DNA of 64,000 nucleotides from Methylobacterium sp. E-065 (GCF_022829605.1 NZ_JAKSYD010000204.1:1-64000); one strand, 5' to 3'; positions 44,186 through 53,795 are shown, counted from the stretch's first letter. The notes: generated from the letters alone by a model not told the origin. A program made the numbers and translations.

Positions 44186-46465
44186 ATGAAGATCATTAGC
44201 ACTCAACACACCATGGTACGCTGGCTCGCCCTCGCGGGCGCTTCCCTCGCGGTGCTCGGCGGCGCGATGGGACGAACCTCCGCTCAGGAGGCGAACACGC
44301 CGCGACGGGGCGTCTCGGCGAACGCAGGTAGCGTGCAGCTCGACGAGTTGAGTGTCGAGAGCCGGGGCGCCGGTGAGCGCTATGGGCCGGTCTCGTCCGG
44401 ACAACCGGGACCCGGCCGGCCCGAGAACCCGAATGGGCCAATCGACGGCTTCGTGGCCAAGCGCTCCGTCACCGCTCTCAAAACCAACACGCCGCTGATC
44501 GAGACGCCGCAGTCGATCACCGTCGTGGGACGCCAGCAACTCGACGCCCAGAACGCGCAGAACCTATCCCAGGCGACGCAGTACGTGGCCGGCACCTACG
44601 CCAGCCCGTTCGGCTACGACACGCGCTTGGACTACTTCCTCCTGCGCGGCTTCGTGGCGAGCGACTACGGCCTCTACCTGAACGGCTTGCAGACGCTGAA
44701 CTACGGCTTCGGCTACTTCCGCTACGACACCTTCGGGCTGGAGCGCGTCGAGGTGCTGCGCGGGCCCGCTGCGGTGCTGTTCGGCGCCGGCCCGATCGGC
44801 GGCATCATCAACCAGGTCAGCAAGCGCCCGACCGAGGATCCGTTCGGCTACGTCGAGGTCGGCGGCGGCTCGTATGGTCAGAAGTACGCCGCCTTCGACG
44901 TCGGCGGCCCGGTCGACAAGGAGGGGCACTACTTCTATCGCTTGACCGGATACGGCCGCAACGGTGGCACGCAGATCGACGGTCTGCAGGACAACAGCTA
45001 CTTCATCGCACCCGCGTTCACCTACAAGCCGGACGGGGCGACGACCTTCACGGTCCTGACCGCATTCCAGCATGACACGACCGGCGTGTCGGCGAACTTC
45101 CTGCCCTACGCCGGCACGGTTCGCCCGCAGGCGCTTGGCCTGCGCATCCTGCGCTCGACCAACGTCGGGGATCGCGACTTCAACACCTTCCAGCGCGATC
45201 AGGCGTTCCTCGGCTACCAGTTCGAGCACGTCTTCAACGACACGTGGTCGTTCCGTCAGAACCTGCGCTACTCGTTCGGCGACAGCTATCAGAACTCGTA
45301 CATCGGCAACGGCTACGCCTTCGGAGACGCGACGCAGACCCAGCTCGCCCGCTACCAGTTCCTCGTGAAGGACCGGGTCAACATCTTCCAGGTCGACAAT
45401 CAGGCAGAGGCGCGCTTCTTCGACGGCTTCTTCCGCCATGATCTGCTCATGGGTGTCGACTACAAGGATTACCGCCTGAGCGACAATCAGGGCACGAACT
45501 TCGGCGCGAACCCGTTCTACTCCGCGCCGGACCTCAACATCCTGGCCCCTGCTTACGGTGGTCCCGCCGGCACGCCGGGTCCCTACCAGGTCAACTTCGA
45601 CACCTTCAAGCAGCTCGGCCTCTACGGGCAGGATCAGATCAAGCTCACCGACCAACTGACCCTGTTGGTCGGTGTTCGCCAGGACTTCGCCGAGAACCGG
45701 ATCAACGACAAGCTCACCAATGGCGCCCGGAACGACGGTCGCAATGATACCGCGACCACCTACCGTACGGCGCTGATCTACAACTTCGACTTCGGCCTCG
45801 CGCCGTACGTCAGCTACTCGACCTCATTCCAGCCTCTGATCGGCACCGACATCAACAACCGAACGTTCAGGCCCGAGACGGGTGACCAGATCGAGGGTGG
45901 CGTCAAGTTCGAGCCGCCGGGCCAGGGCTACTTCGTCACCTTGGCCGGCTTCGACATCCACCGCCAGAACGTGCTGACGGCGAACCCAACCAACCCACAG
46001 TTCCAGTCGCAGCTCGGCGAGGTGCGCTCGACCGGATTCGAGGCGCAGCTCACCGCCACCGTGTTCAGCGGCCTCAACGTGTCCGCCTCGTACACAATCT
46101 ACGGGCTGACCAACGAGAAGAACGGTGATCCCACCCTCATCGGTAAGGTTCCGGTGAACACCCCGGAGAACTTCGCCAACGTGTTCTTCGACTACACCTT
46201 CCCGACAGGCGAGCTGCGCGGCTTCGGGTTCGGCGGCGGTGCGCGTTACATCGGTCGGTCCTTCGCGGATCAGGCCAATCTTTTCCACGTGCCTGAGTAC
46301 GTGCTGTTCGACGCGCAGGTTCACTACAACTGGGATCGTTGGCGCTTCCAGGTGAACGCAACGAACATCGCTGATCGGCGCTTCGTCTCGTCCTGTCAGA
46401 CGGTCAACGCCTGTTTTTACGGTCAGGCGAGACAGGTATTGGCGAGCATCAGCTATAAGTGGTGA
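44186..46465 (+). CDS. TonB-dependent siderophore receptor, second copy
   Basis: 759 residues from the ATG at 44186. A signal peptide (to about TSAQ) is followed by a TonB-box-like VQLDELSVES. Plug motifs TNTPLIETPQSITVVGRQQL, YDTRLDYFLLRGF and EVLRGPAAVLFGAGPIGGIINQVSKRP; the barrel ends ASISYKW with the terminal aromatic. It resembles the receptor at 29831 in layout, but the two are clearly diverged and likely take different ferric siderophores. No binding protein, ABC importer or FecIR pair adjoins it. Confidence 0.92.
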   Translation: MKIISTQHTMVRWLALAGASLAVLGGAMGRTSAQEANTPRRGVSANAGSVQLDELSVESRGAGERYGPVSSGQPGPGRPENPNGPIDGFVAKRSVTALKTNTPLIETPQSITVVGRQQLDAQNAQNLSQATQYVAGTYASPFGYDTRLDYFLLRGFVASDYGLYLNGLQTLNYGFGYFRYDTFGLERVEVLRGPAAVLFGAGPIGGIINQVSKRPTEDPFGYVEVGGGSYGQKYAAFDVGGPVDKEGHYFYRLTGYGRNGGTQIDGLQDNSYFIAPAFTYKPDGATTFTVLTAFQHDTTGVSANFLPYAGTVRPQALGLRILRSTNVGDRDFNTFQRDQAFLGYQFEHVFNDTWSFRQNLRYSFGDSYQNSYIGNGYAFGDATQTQLARYQFLVKDRVNIFQVDNQAEARFFDGFFRHDLLMGVDYKDYRLSDNQGTNFGANPFYSAPDLNILAPAYGGPAGTPGPYQVNFDTFKQLGLYGQDQIKLTDQLTLLVGVRQDFAENRINDKLTNGARNDGRNDTATTYRTALIYNFDFGLAPYVSYSTSFQPLIGTDINNRTFRPETGDQIEGGVKFEPPGQGYFVTLAGFDIHRQNVLTANPTNPQFQSQLGEVRSTGFEAQLTATVFSGLNVSASYTIYGLTNEKNGDPTLIGKVPVNTPENFANVFFDYTFPTGELRGFGFGGGARYIGRSFADQANLFHVPEYVLFDAQVHYNWDRWRFQVNATNIADRRFVSSCQTVNACFYGQARQVLASISYKW

Positions 46466-46516
46466 GGAGACACTCCTGCAGTTCGCCTGCCATGCGTTGA
46501 GCCTGCGGCGCACCAC

Positions 46517-46909
46517 TCAATCTGTGGTGTGTCGGTCGTCAGATGGTCGCTCCGGGGGGGGGCGCCATTTGCGGTCGATCCTCAGGCCACGCCGGCGTGG
46601 ACGTGATCGCGCCATCGCCACGGGATCGAGGGCGCAGGCTTCATCGGTCCACCCGGCATCGGACAGCTTCTTCAGCATGGCCGACCAGAAGGGTCGATGG
46701 CGCCATCGACTGAAACGTCGATAGACGGAGCCGCGCGGACCGTACACTGCCGGGCAATCTGGCCACCGGCATCCTGTCAGCGACACATGGATGATGCCGG
46801 ACACGGTGTGACGGTCGTCTAGGTGCTCGGCGACTGAGTTAGGCATGTAGGGGGCAATGACAGCCCACTGCGCGTCGCTGAGCCAGAACAAGCCTTCCTG
46901 ATCGACCAT
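46517..46909 (-). pseudogene. IS5-family transposase remnant (first ORF)
   Basis: Residues 1 to about 95 match the DUF4096 start of IS5-type transposases: FWLSDAQWAVIAPYMP, SGIIHVSLTGCRWPDCPAVYG, YRRFSRWRHRPFWSAMLKKLSDAGWTDEACALD. After ALD the expected STYVKAHR is replaced by unrelated Arg/Pro-rich sequence and the catalytic second ORF is missing. No matching terminal repeats were found. It lies just after the TonB receptor stop. Confidence 0.75.
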
Positions 46910-47616
46910 ACGACGTAGGCCATCCGCGACGCTCTAGCCTTTTTAGAATAGCTCCAATGAGATCGCAAGGCTTTCGGTGCCGATTCGACGAGCCAGGCGC
47001 CAGACGGTCTACATCGATTTGCTGATGTTCCAGCAAAAGTAATCCCTTTAGAATCAACTTATTGTTTTTGGATGCGCCTAGAAATTTTACATAAAAATCC
47101 GAACTTTCGTGGCCAGATCGCAGTCGTTAGCTGGTACAGCGTTAGTATATTGTCGGCTTTCGAGTAACGACTCAACTTCATATGTCCACCTCTTCCGAAA
47201 TTTCAAGTTGGCTAACGGACGGCCGCCTTGGGGGAGCGCCGACAGCCGTCCGAACAGCTGAATTGGGTCATCAAAAAGCTGTCCGCTTCTCCAGTGCTTT
47301 TTCCCCGAAGCGGACCGGCCGCTGTCGGCCAGTTCCGGTCAGCTCCTGTCGAATAGGCAGGTGCCTCTGAACGGCTCGGTTGGGTGGATTTCTGTCGTTC
47401 CGCTTTCGGGCACTACTTTGGAAAAAGCGGCTATCCGGTAATTAACTGAGGATGGTCGAACGCCGCTAGAACGATTAAGATTCCAGGCTGCATCTGCGCT
47501 GCTGCGACCGTACGAATCTTGGTTTTAACTCGGAAATCAAGAACAAAGACATCATTATCTGCTGGATCCGCCATTCTTATTAATACTGTAAATGATATTT
47601 GCAAAAAGGCCTGTTT
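46910..47616. other. 707-base AT-rich gap with a repeat-like segment
   Basis: The stretch at 47050-47180 is markedly AT-rich. The stretch at 47270-47345 contains CCGAAGCGGACCGGCCG and CGGCCAGTTCCGGTCAG words shared loosely with the other dispersed repeats. No gene, tRNA or terminator was recognised. Confidence 0.35.
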
Positions 47617-47796
47617 TCAAACTCTGGTGCGCTGGGTCCGCGGCTCAGCAAGCCAGCGCGAGAAGGGTGGCCGGGGCGGGCATGCCGCCGGTCGCGCGTT
47701 GTCGTCAGCCTCGAAGGGGTTGCGGCCGCGCCAGAGGCGCAGCAGGTTGATATTCCAGGTGTCGACGGCCCGCTGCATGGCGGCGCGCATGCTCAT
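47617..47796 (-). CDS. Hypothetical protein, 59 residues, possible operon remnant
   Basis: The minus frame from the ATG at 47796 begins MSMRAAMQRAVDTWNINLLRLW and continues RGRNPFEADDNARP. Third codon positions are almost all G or C, as in real genes here. Its ATG overlaps (ATGA) the stop of another short frame ending TPRRATDARKRAQAERVRALARA, which looks like the tail of a membrane protein whose start is lost in AT-rich DNA. Both may be leftovers of an older operon disrupted when the tcu genes arrived. The function is unknown. Confidence 0.35.
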   Translation of the reverse strand: MSMRAAMQRAVDTWNINLLRLWRGRNPFEADDNARPAACPPRPPFSRWLAEPRTQRTRV

Positions 47797-48007
47797 GCAC
47801 GAGCCAGGGCCCGCACCCTTTCCGCCTGGGCTCGCTTCCGGGCATCCGTGGCGCGCCGCGGCGTCAATAGTCCCAGCAAAATGCCGCCAGCCCATCCATA
47901 ACCTTCCAAATAAAAACAATCCAGTGCAATCCAATACCAGCGTCTTCCATCGTGCAGTAAGGCGGTGTACGTAGGCGCATAACGATACTAAAAATCGGGA
48001 GGCCAAC

Positions 48008-49396
48008 CTGCCTCGGGTCGAACATCGCTACGACGTCCTGGTGATCGGCGGCGGCAACGCGGCGCTCTGTGCCGCCATCAGCGCTCGCCGCGAGGGCGCC
48101 TCGGTCCTCGTGCTGGAGGCGTCGAGCGCCTTCTGGCGCGGCGGCAACACCCGCCACACCCGCAACATGCGCTGCGCCCACGACGAGGCGACCGAGATCC
48201 TCACCGGCCCATACACGGAGGACGAGTTCTTCGAGGACCTTCTGCGCGTCACGAAGGGCAAGACTGACGAGGTGCTGGCCCGGCACATGATCCACGAGTC
48301 GAAGGCGATGCTCACCTGGATCGCCGAGCAGGGCGTGCGCTGGCAGCCCTCCCTCGGCGGCACCCTCTCGCTCGGCCGGACGAACTCGTTCTTCCTCGGC
48401 GGCGGTCGCGCCATGCTCAACGCCCTCTACGCCACGGCCGAACGGCTCGGCGTCGAGATCCGCTACGAGGCGGAGGTGACCGACCTCGTGATTGAGGACG
48501 GCATGTTCATCTCCGCGACGATGAAGGACGGCGAGATGGTGACGGCCGGCGCCTTGGTGGCGGCGGCGGGTGGGTTCGAATCGAATATCACGTGGCTGAA
48601 ACAGTATTGGGGCGAGGCCGCCGACAACTTTCTCATCCGCGGAACCGGCAACAACAAGGGCACGATCCTCAAGCTGCTCCTCGACAAGGGCGTGCAGGAG
48701 GTTGGCGACCCGACGCAGTGCCACGCAGTAGCTATCGACGCCCGAGCGCCAAAATACGACGGCGGCATCATCACCCGGCTCGACTGCGTGGTGTTCGGCA
48801 TCGTCGTTAACAAGAACGCTGAGCGCTTCTACGACGAGGGCGAGGACATCTGGCCTAAGCGCTACGCGATCTGGGGGAGGCTCGTGGCCGCCCAGCCGGA
48901 CCAGATCGCCTACATCATCTTCGACGCGTCCTCGCTGAAGCTGTTCATGCCCTCACTCTACCCGCCGATCGCGGCGGGGACGATCCCCGAACTTGCTTGC
49001 GAACTTGGCCTCGATCCCGACGCACTCAGAAAAACGGTCAATGATTTCAACGCGGCGGTACAGCCCGGCACTTTTGACGACAAGATCCTCGACGATTGCC
49101 GCACGGAGGGATTGAGCCCTCCGAAGACCCACTGGGCCCGGCGGATCGAGGTGGCGCCCTTCTACGCTTATCCGGTGCGGCCGGGCATCACCTTCACCTA
49201 TCTCGGCACCCGGGTGAACAAGGAAGCCCGAATGCTGATGGCGGATGGGCGCCCTGCCGCGAACATTTTCGCGGCCGGCGAGATCATGGCCGGCAACGTC
49301 CTTGGCGAGGGCTACGCCGCCGGAATCGGAATGACCATCGGGGCCGTGTTCGGCCGCATCGCCGGGCGGGAGGCCGCGCGCAATGCTCGCAACTGA
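48008..49396 (+). CDS. tcuA: FAD-dependent tricarballylate dehydrogenase TcuA
   Basis: About 462 residues. The dinucleotide fold is YDVLVIGGGNAALCAAISARREGASVLVLEAS. The substrate region is WQPSLGGTLSLGRTNSFFLGGGRAM, and the C-terminal FAD contact is IFAAGEIMAGNVLGEGYAAGIGMTIGAVFGR. It oxidises tricarballylate to cis-aconitate. The first in-frame GTG (48041) would cut off the YDVL strand, whereas CTG at 48008 has GGGAGG five bases before it and gives the right length, so a CTG start is proposed. It overlaps tcuB by 14 bases. Confidence 0.88.
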   Translation: MPRVEHRYDVLVIGGGNAALCAAISARREGASVLVLEASSAFWRGGNTRHTRNMRCAHDEATEILTGPYTEDEFFEDLLRVTKGKTDEVLARHMIHESKAMLTWIAEQGVRWQPSLGGTLSLGRTNSFFLGGGRAMLNALYATAERLGVEIRYEAEVTDLVIEDGMFISATMKDGEMVTAGALVAAAGGFESNITWLKQYWGEAADNFLIRGTGNNKGTILKLLLDKGVQEVGDPTQCHAVAIDARAPKYDGGIITRLDCVVFGIVVNKNAERFYDEGEDIWPKRYAIWGRLVAAQPDQIAYIIFDASSLKLFMPSLYPPIAAGTIPELACELGLDPDALRKTVNDFNAAVQPGTFDDKILDDCRTEGLSPPKTHWARRIEVAPFYAYPVRPGITFTYLGTRVNKEARMLMADGRPAANIFAAGEIMAGNVLGEGYAAGIGMTIGAVFGRIAGREAARNARN

Positions 49397-50582
49397 AACG
49401 AAGATAGCCGGAACCACGCTACACCACGCCACCGCAGCACTTGCCGAGGCGGACCGGCTGATGACCGTGTGTAACTCCTGCCGCTACTGCGAGGGGCTCT
49501 GCGCGGTGTTCCCGGCCATGGAGATGCGCCGCTCCTTCGCGGATGGCGACCTCAACTACCTCGCCAACCTCTGCCACTCTTGCGGCGCCTGCTTCTACGA
49601 CTGCCAGTTCTCGCCGCCGCACGCCTTTGCTGTGAACGTGCCGAAGGTGCTGGCGCAGGTGCGCAACGAGTCCTACGCACGGTACGCGTGGCCCCGGGCG
49701 CTTGCCCCCGCCTTCGCCCGGAACGGCGTGACCATCGCAACGGTGGCCGCGCTGTCCGTAGCGGTCTTCCTGTTCGGGTTCATGCTCAGCAACGACCCAG
49801 GGACGCTGTTCAGCAAGCAGACTGGCGAAGGCGCGTTCTACCGGCTAATGCCGCACAACGCGATGGCGCTCGTCTTTAGTGCAGCCCTCCTCTACACCCT
49901 CGTCGCCATGGGGATGGGCCTGCGGGCCTTCTGGCGGGACATCGGCGAGACGCGGGAGACATTGCGTGTGCCCGACTACAACGCCCAGGCCTCGCGGGAC
50001 GCGCTCAGCCTGCGCTACCTCGACGGCGGCGGTGCGGGCTGCATGAACGTCGATGAAAAGCCTACCAAGGACCGGCGTCGGCTCTACCACCACCTCACCT
50101 TCTACGGCTTCATGCTGTGCTTCGCCTCGACCTCGACGGCGACGCTGTATCACTACCTGCTCGGCCGCGAGGCACCCTATCCCATCTGGGATCTGCCAGT
50201 GGTGCTCGGCACACTGGGCGGCATCGGCCTCGTGATCGGCCCCCTAGGACTGCTGCGCGCCAAGGCGGACCGGGATCCGATCCTATGCGAGGAGAGCGGG
50301 CGTGGGATGGAGCAGGCCTTCATCCTGATGCTGTTGGCGCTCGGCGTCACCGGCCTCGCGCTGCTGGTCTTCCGTGCCACCCCCGCGATGGGGACGCTGC
50401 TCGCTATCCACCTCGGCGCGGTGTTCGGTTTCTTCCTCACTATGCCCTACGGCAAATTCGTCCACGGCCTGTACCGCTACGCGGCCCTGGTCCGTTCGGC
50501 GAAGGAGCGCGAGAGCCTGCACGAACCCTCGCCCTCCGCCGCCCGGGCCTTGGCGAAGACCTCGCCGAAGGCTGCGTCCTGA
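49383..50582 (+). CDS. tcuB: Tricarballylate utilisation iron-sulfur membrane protein TcuB
   Basis: 399 residues. Two cysteine clusters near the N-terminus (CNSCRYCEGLC and CHSCGACFYDC) can hold 4Fe-4S centres. Six or so membrane segments follow (ATVAALSVAVFLFGFML, MALVFSAALLYTLVAMG, then others), with conserved His residues that may bind haem. TcuB reoxidises the FADH2 of TcuA and passes electrons to the quinone pool. Its ATG lies within the tcuA 3' end. Confidence 0.9.
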   Translation: MLATETKIAGTTLHHATAALAEADRLMTVCNSCRYCEGLCAVFPAMEMRRSFADGDLNYLANLCHSCGACFYDCQFSPPHAFAVNVPKVLAQVRNESYARYAWPRALAPAFARNGVTIATVAALSVAVFLFGFMLSNDPGTLFSKQTGEGAFYRLMPHNAMALVFSAALLYTLVAMGMGLRAFWRDIGETRETLRVPDYNAQASRDALSLRYLDGGGAGCMNVDEKPTKDRRRLYHHLTFYGFMLCFASTSTATLYHYLLGREAPYPIWDLPVVLGTLGGIGLVIGPLGLLRAKADRDPILCEESGRGMEQAFILMLLALGVTGLALLVFRATPAMGTLLAIHLGAVFGFFLTMPYGKFVHGLYRYAALVRSAKERESLHEPSPSAARALAKTSPKAAS

Positions 50583-50759
50583 GGGGCAAAGGCTCGGCGA
50601 GCACGAGAAGCGGGACGTCGCACTAGCCTGCACCGACACGCGAACTCGAATGGGAAGCACGTCTTGCCCGTCTTGGAAGACTGCGCCATGAAAACCTTCG
50701 CCCTACCAAGCTGAAGGCGGCGCCAGCAATAAAATTATCGCAAGGCAGGAAATAGCGTC

Positions 50760-52052
50760 ATGCTGACTCAAGAAGAGCGCCGCAAGAAAATTGGAGATGT
50801 GCTTCGCGTCGCGAGTGGAAATTTTCTTGAGCAGTATGATTTCTTTGTATATGGCTATGATGCATTTTACATTGGCAAGACGTTCTTCCCGGCGGATAAC
50901 GCCATTGTGTCCCTTATGCTCTCGTTGGCGACGTTTGCCGTTGGCTTCTTCATGCGCCCTTTGGGGGCGATCATACTTGGCTCCTACATCGACCGGCACG
51001 GCCGCAGGAAAGGTCTGCTCGTAACGCTGGGGCTAATGGCGGCGGGCACGCTCTCCATCGCGATCACGCCCGGCTACGAAACGCTCGGGATATTGGCGCC
51101 GCTGATCATCTTGGCTGGACGGCTGTTGCAGGGGTTCTCCGCCGGCGCCGAGCTCGGCGGCGTCTCCATCTATCTGGCTGAGATCGCCACCCCGGGCCGA
51201 CGCGGCTTCTACACGTCATGGCAGTCCGCGAGCCAACAGCCGGCGGTGGTCGTCGCTGCACTGATTGGGGCCGCGCTGAGCGCGATGCTAACGACCGAGC
51301 AGATGACCGCCTGGGGCTGGCGTATCCCGTTGCTCATCGGCTGCGCGATTATACCGGTCATCCTGTTTCTCCGCCAGAGCCTGGCAGAAACAGAAGAATT
51401 CCAGAAAATGAAGCATGCCCATAGCGGCGCGGAAGTTTTGCGTATCATCGCCGAAAACTGGCGGATCGTGCTGACCGGCGCGGGCATGTCGGTGCTGACC
51501 ACGACGATATTCTACCTTATCACCGCCTATACGCCCACCTTCGGACGCGAAGCGTTGCATTTGGATACGACCGGTGTGCTCATCGTCACGCTTTGTGTCG
51601 GCATCTCGAACTTCATCTGGCTTCCGATCGGTGGGCATATCTCCGACCGAATCGGGCGCTATCCACTCCTGCTCCTCATCCCGGTGCTTGCGATCCTGAC
51701 CGCCTACCCCGGCATGAACTGGCTGGCTGATGCCCCTAGCTTTCCCAAGCTGCTGACCACCGTGCTGCTCTTCTCGTCCTATTTCGGATTGTACAATGGG
51801 GCGATGATCCCGACATTGGCCGAGATCATGCCTGCGCGGGTACGCACGGCCGGGTTTTCGCTCGCCTTCAGCTTGGCAACCGCCCTGTTTGGCGGACTGA
51901 CACCGTTGGTCTCAACGGCGCTGATCCATCAGACTGGCGACCGGGCCGCGCCGGCCCTGTGGCTCACCTTCGCTGCCTTGGTCAGCTTGGGTTCCGTCAT
52001 TCTGTCTCGTCGGAAGGCCAAGGCGCCGGAAGGGGCGCCAGCACTCTCCTAG
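50760..52052 (+). CDS. tcuC: Tricarballylate/citrate:proton symporter TcuC (MFS, MHS family)
   Basis: 430 residues, 12 helices. ASGNFLEQYDFFVYGYDAFYIGKTFFP and GSYIDRHGRRKGLLVT match citrate-type MHS carriers; IYLAEIATPGRRGFYTSWQSASQQ and LAEIMPARVRTAGFSLAFSLA follow. AGGAAA precedes the ATG by eight bases. The first 100 bases or so use AT-ending codons unlike tcuA and tcuB, a hint of separate ancestry. The gap of 177 bases after tcuB has no other feature. Confidence 0.88.
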   Translation: MLTQEERRKKIGDVLRVASGNFLEQYDFFVYGYDAFYIGKTFFPADNAIVSLMLSLATFAVGFFMRPLGAIILGSYIDRHGRRKGLLVTLGLMAAGTLSIAITPGYETLGILAPLIILAGRLLQGFSAGAELGGVSIYLAEIATPGRRGFYTSWQSASQQPAVVVAALIGAALSAMLTTEQMTAWGWRIPLLIGCAIIPVILFLRQSLAETEEFQKMKHAHSGAEVLRIIAENWRIVLTGAGMSVLTTTIFYLITAYTPTFGREALHLDTTGVLIVTLCVGISNFIWLPIGGHISDRIGRYPLLLLIPVLAILTAYPGMNWLADAPSFPKLLTTVLLFSSYFGLYNGAMIPTLAEIMPARVRTAGFSLAFSLATALFGGLTPLVSTALIHQTGDRAAPALWLTFAALVSLGSVILSRRKAKAPEGAPALS

Positions 52053-52057
52053 AAGCA

Positions 52058-52708
52058 CTACGGGCGGGGCGGTTGCTGATGCACCTTGATGCGGGTGCGG
52101 AAGGCGTTCAGGATGTGTTGCCGCGCAGCTGCTTCCGCCCCGTCCGGATCACGTGCTGTAATGCGCGCCACGATGGCGGCATGCTCCTCTACGGAGGTCG
52201 GTCCACGCCCTGGAGCCGCTAGCGTAGTGTTTGCAAGCAATGCCAGCGTGAGCCGCATACTTTCCAAGGTTTGATCTAGGAACCTGTTCCGCGCGGCGTT
52301 GCGAAGCTGCTGGTGGAACTGGCGGTTCGTCCGGGCCAACTCGCGCGGCTGCGTGGCGATGGCGCGATCGCGCTCCACCATGTCGGCCAGTACGCTGATC
52401 TCCACGGCGGTCGCATGCTGGGCGGCGAGGCGAGCCGCAGTCCCCTCCAGGACCTCGCGCAAGAGGTACAGTTCCGCCACCTGCGTGTAATCGAGCGTGG
52501 CGATAACCGCGCCGCGGTGCGGCTCGTGGACGATAAGGCCCTGCTGCTCCAGTCGCTTGAGCGCTTCGCGGACCGGGGTGCGGCTGATCTGCAGCCGCTC
52601 GGCAAGGTCAGCCTCACGCAGCCGCGTGCCCGGCGGCAGCGCACCGTCTTCGAGCTCAGCAAGCAGAAGGTCGTAGGCGCTGGATGCACTGTTTCCGAAG
52701 GTCGTCAT
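52058..52708 (-). CDS. GntR-family regulator, FCD subfamily, next to the tcu genes
   Basis: 216 residues. Winged helix about 10-75 with PPGTRLREADLAERLQISRTPVREALKRLEQQGLI. The FCD domain has the conserved Arg/His pattern (REVLEGTAARLAA, NRQFHQQLRNAARNRFL, HAAIVARI and the final QHILNAF). It is convergent with tcuC with five bases between stops. The likely role is control of tcuABC in response to a tricarboxylate. Salmonella uses a LysR-type TcuR instead, so this is a different regulatory solution. An IS3 copy lies 195 bases upstream of its start. Confidence 0.87.
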   Translation of the reverse strand: MTTFGNSASSAYDLLLAELEDGALPPGTRLREADLAERLQISRTPVREALKRLEQQGLIVHEPHRGAVIATLDYTQVAELYLLREVLEGTAARLAAQHATAVEISVLADMVERDRAIATQPRELARTNRQFHQQLRNAARNRFLDQTLESMRLTLALLANTTLAAPGRGPTSVEEHAAIVARITARDPDGAEAAARQHILNAFRTRIKVHQQPPRP

Positions 52709-52880
52709 GCTCGGTCCGGGAACACCTTTGTTCGGTCCACGATGCTCCTGCTACGGGCATCGCCTAAGTTGCACGCCGCAGGGGCCTCAAGCTGGCTGAG
52801 GATGGGTGAATAGGCGAGCGGTCCTCCAAGGCAAGCACCGGTGTATCGCACACAGGGACGAGGCCAAAGCCTAGCCTTAT

Positions 52881-52886
52881 GTATAC
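52881..52886. promoter_or_regulatory. Possible GntR site upstream of the tcu regulator
   Basis: TTATGTATACGGTG contains the palindrome GTATAC and resembles ATTGTATACGGTT at 3942. It lies between the regulator gene and the IS3 end. Confidence 0.3.
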
Positions 52887-52933
52887 GGTGGGTCGCCTGG
52901 TCTGATCCTCCCCCGGTTCCACGGACAGGGGGC

Positions 52934-53795
52934 TTATCTCGCGTTCCGTTCGGCTTGCTCGGGGGTTGATGTAGCCGAGTGCCGAGTGGATGCGCTGCCG
53001 ATTGTAGTAGCCTTCGATGTAGGCGAACAAGTCGCGCCGGGCCTCGTCGCGGTTCGCCCATCGTCGCTGGTGGACGAGTTCGACCTTGAGGGTGTGGAAG
53101 AAGCTTTCCATCGGGGCGTTGTCTTAGCAGCAGCCGGTCCGGCTCATGGAGGGCGTCGCCTTCATGCCGACGAGCTGCTTTCGATAGGCCTCGGCGGCGT
53201 ACTGGCTGCCGCAGTCGGAATGACAGATGAGCCCAGCCCCCGGTCGTTGCCGTTGGGTGGCAATCATCAGGGCCGCCGACGTCAGTTCGGTCCGCATATG
53301 CTCGCGCATGGACCAGCCGACGATCTTGCGAGTGGCGAGATCGCGCACGGCGGCCAGGTAGAGCCAGCCCTCGCCGATGGGGAGGTAGGTGATATCTGCC
53401 AGCCAGACTGTGTTGGGCAACGCCGCCAAGAACTGTTGCTTCAGGAGGTCGGGGGCGATCGGCAGATCGTGGCGGCTGTCGGTCGTGCAGGGCCGGAGTC
53501 GGCGACCTCCCAGGGCTCGGATACCATGACGGCGCATCAGGCGCTCCACCCGCCCGCGACTGGCCGTTCGTCCCTCCGCACAGAGGGTGGCATGCACCCG
53601 AGGCGAGCCGTAGCGCCTGTGATGCCCGGCATGAATACGCCGGACGTCGTCGAGAAGGCGGCGGTTGGACGCCGACCGCGCACTCTCGGGACGGGATCGC
53701 CAGCCGTAATAGCCGCTGGGGGAGACTTCGAGCACGCGGCACATGAGGCGCACCGGCCAGGTGCTCGCATGCTACTCGATGAAGGCGAACGCCAC
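52934..53795 (-). pseudogene. IS3 transposase orfB (DDE domain), two stops and a frameshift
   Basis: The frame from GTG at 53795 reads VAFAFIE, a TAG stop (53774-53772), then HASTWPVRLMCRVLEVSPSGYYGW. The catalytic Asp residues are in WLADITYLP and CHSDCGSQYA. A TAA stop (53126-53124) follows MSRTGCC where related elements have Tyr before DNAPMESFFHTLK, so the catalytic Glu is cut off. Near the 3' end a run of five C shifts the frame after GYINP; with four C it would read EQAERNAR and stop at 52934. Confidence 0.85.

Noticed and set aside
44564-45655. Minus-strand frame of 363 codons inside the second TonB receptor
   Set aside because: Val/Glu/Arg-rich shadow of the receptor gene.
47970-48000. 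GntR site in the tcuA leader (GGTGTACGTA)
   Set aside because: Matches the candidate site at 52881 at only about 8 of 14 positions, close to chance.
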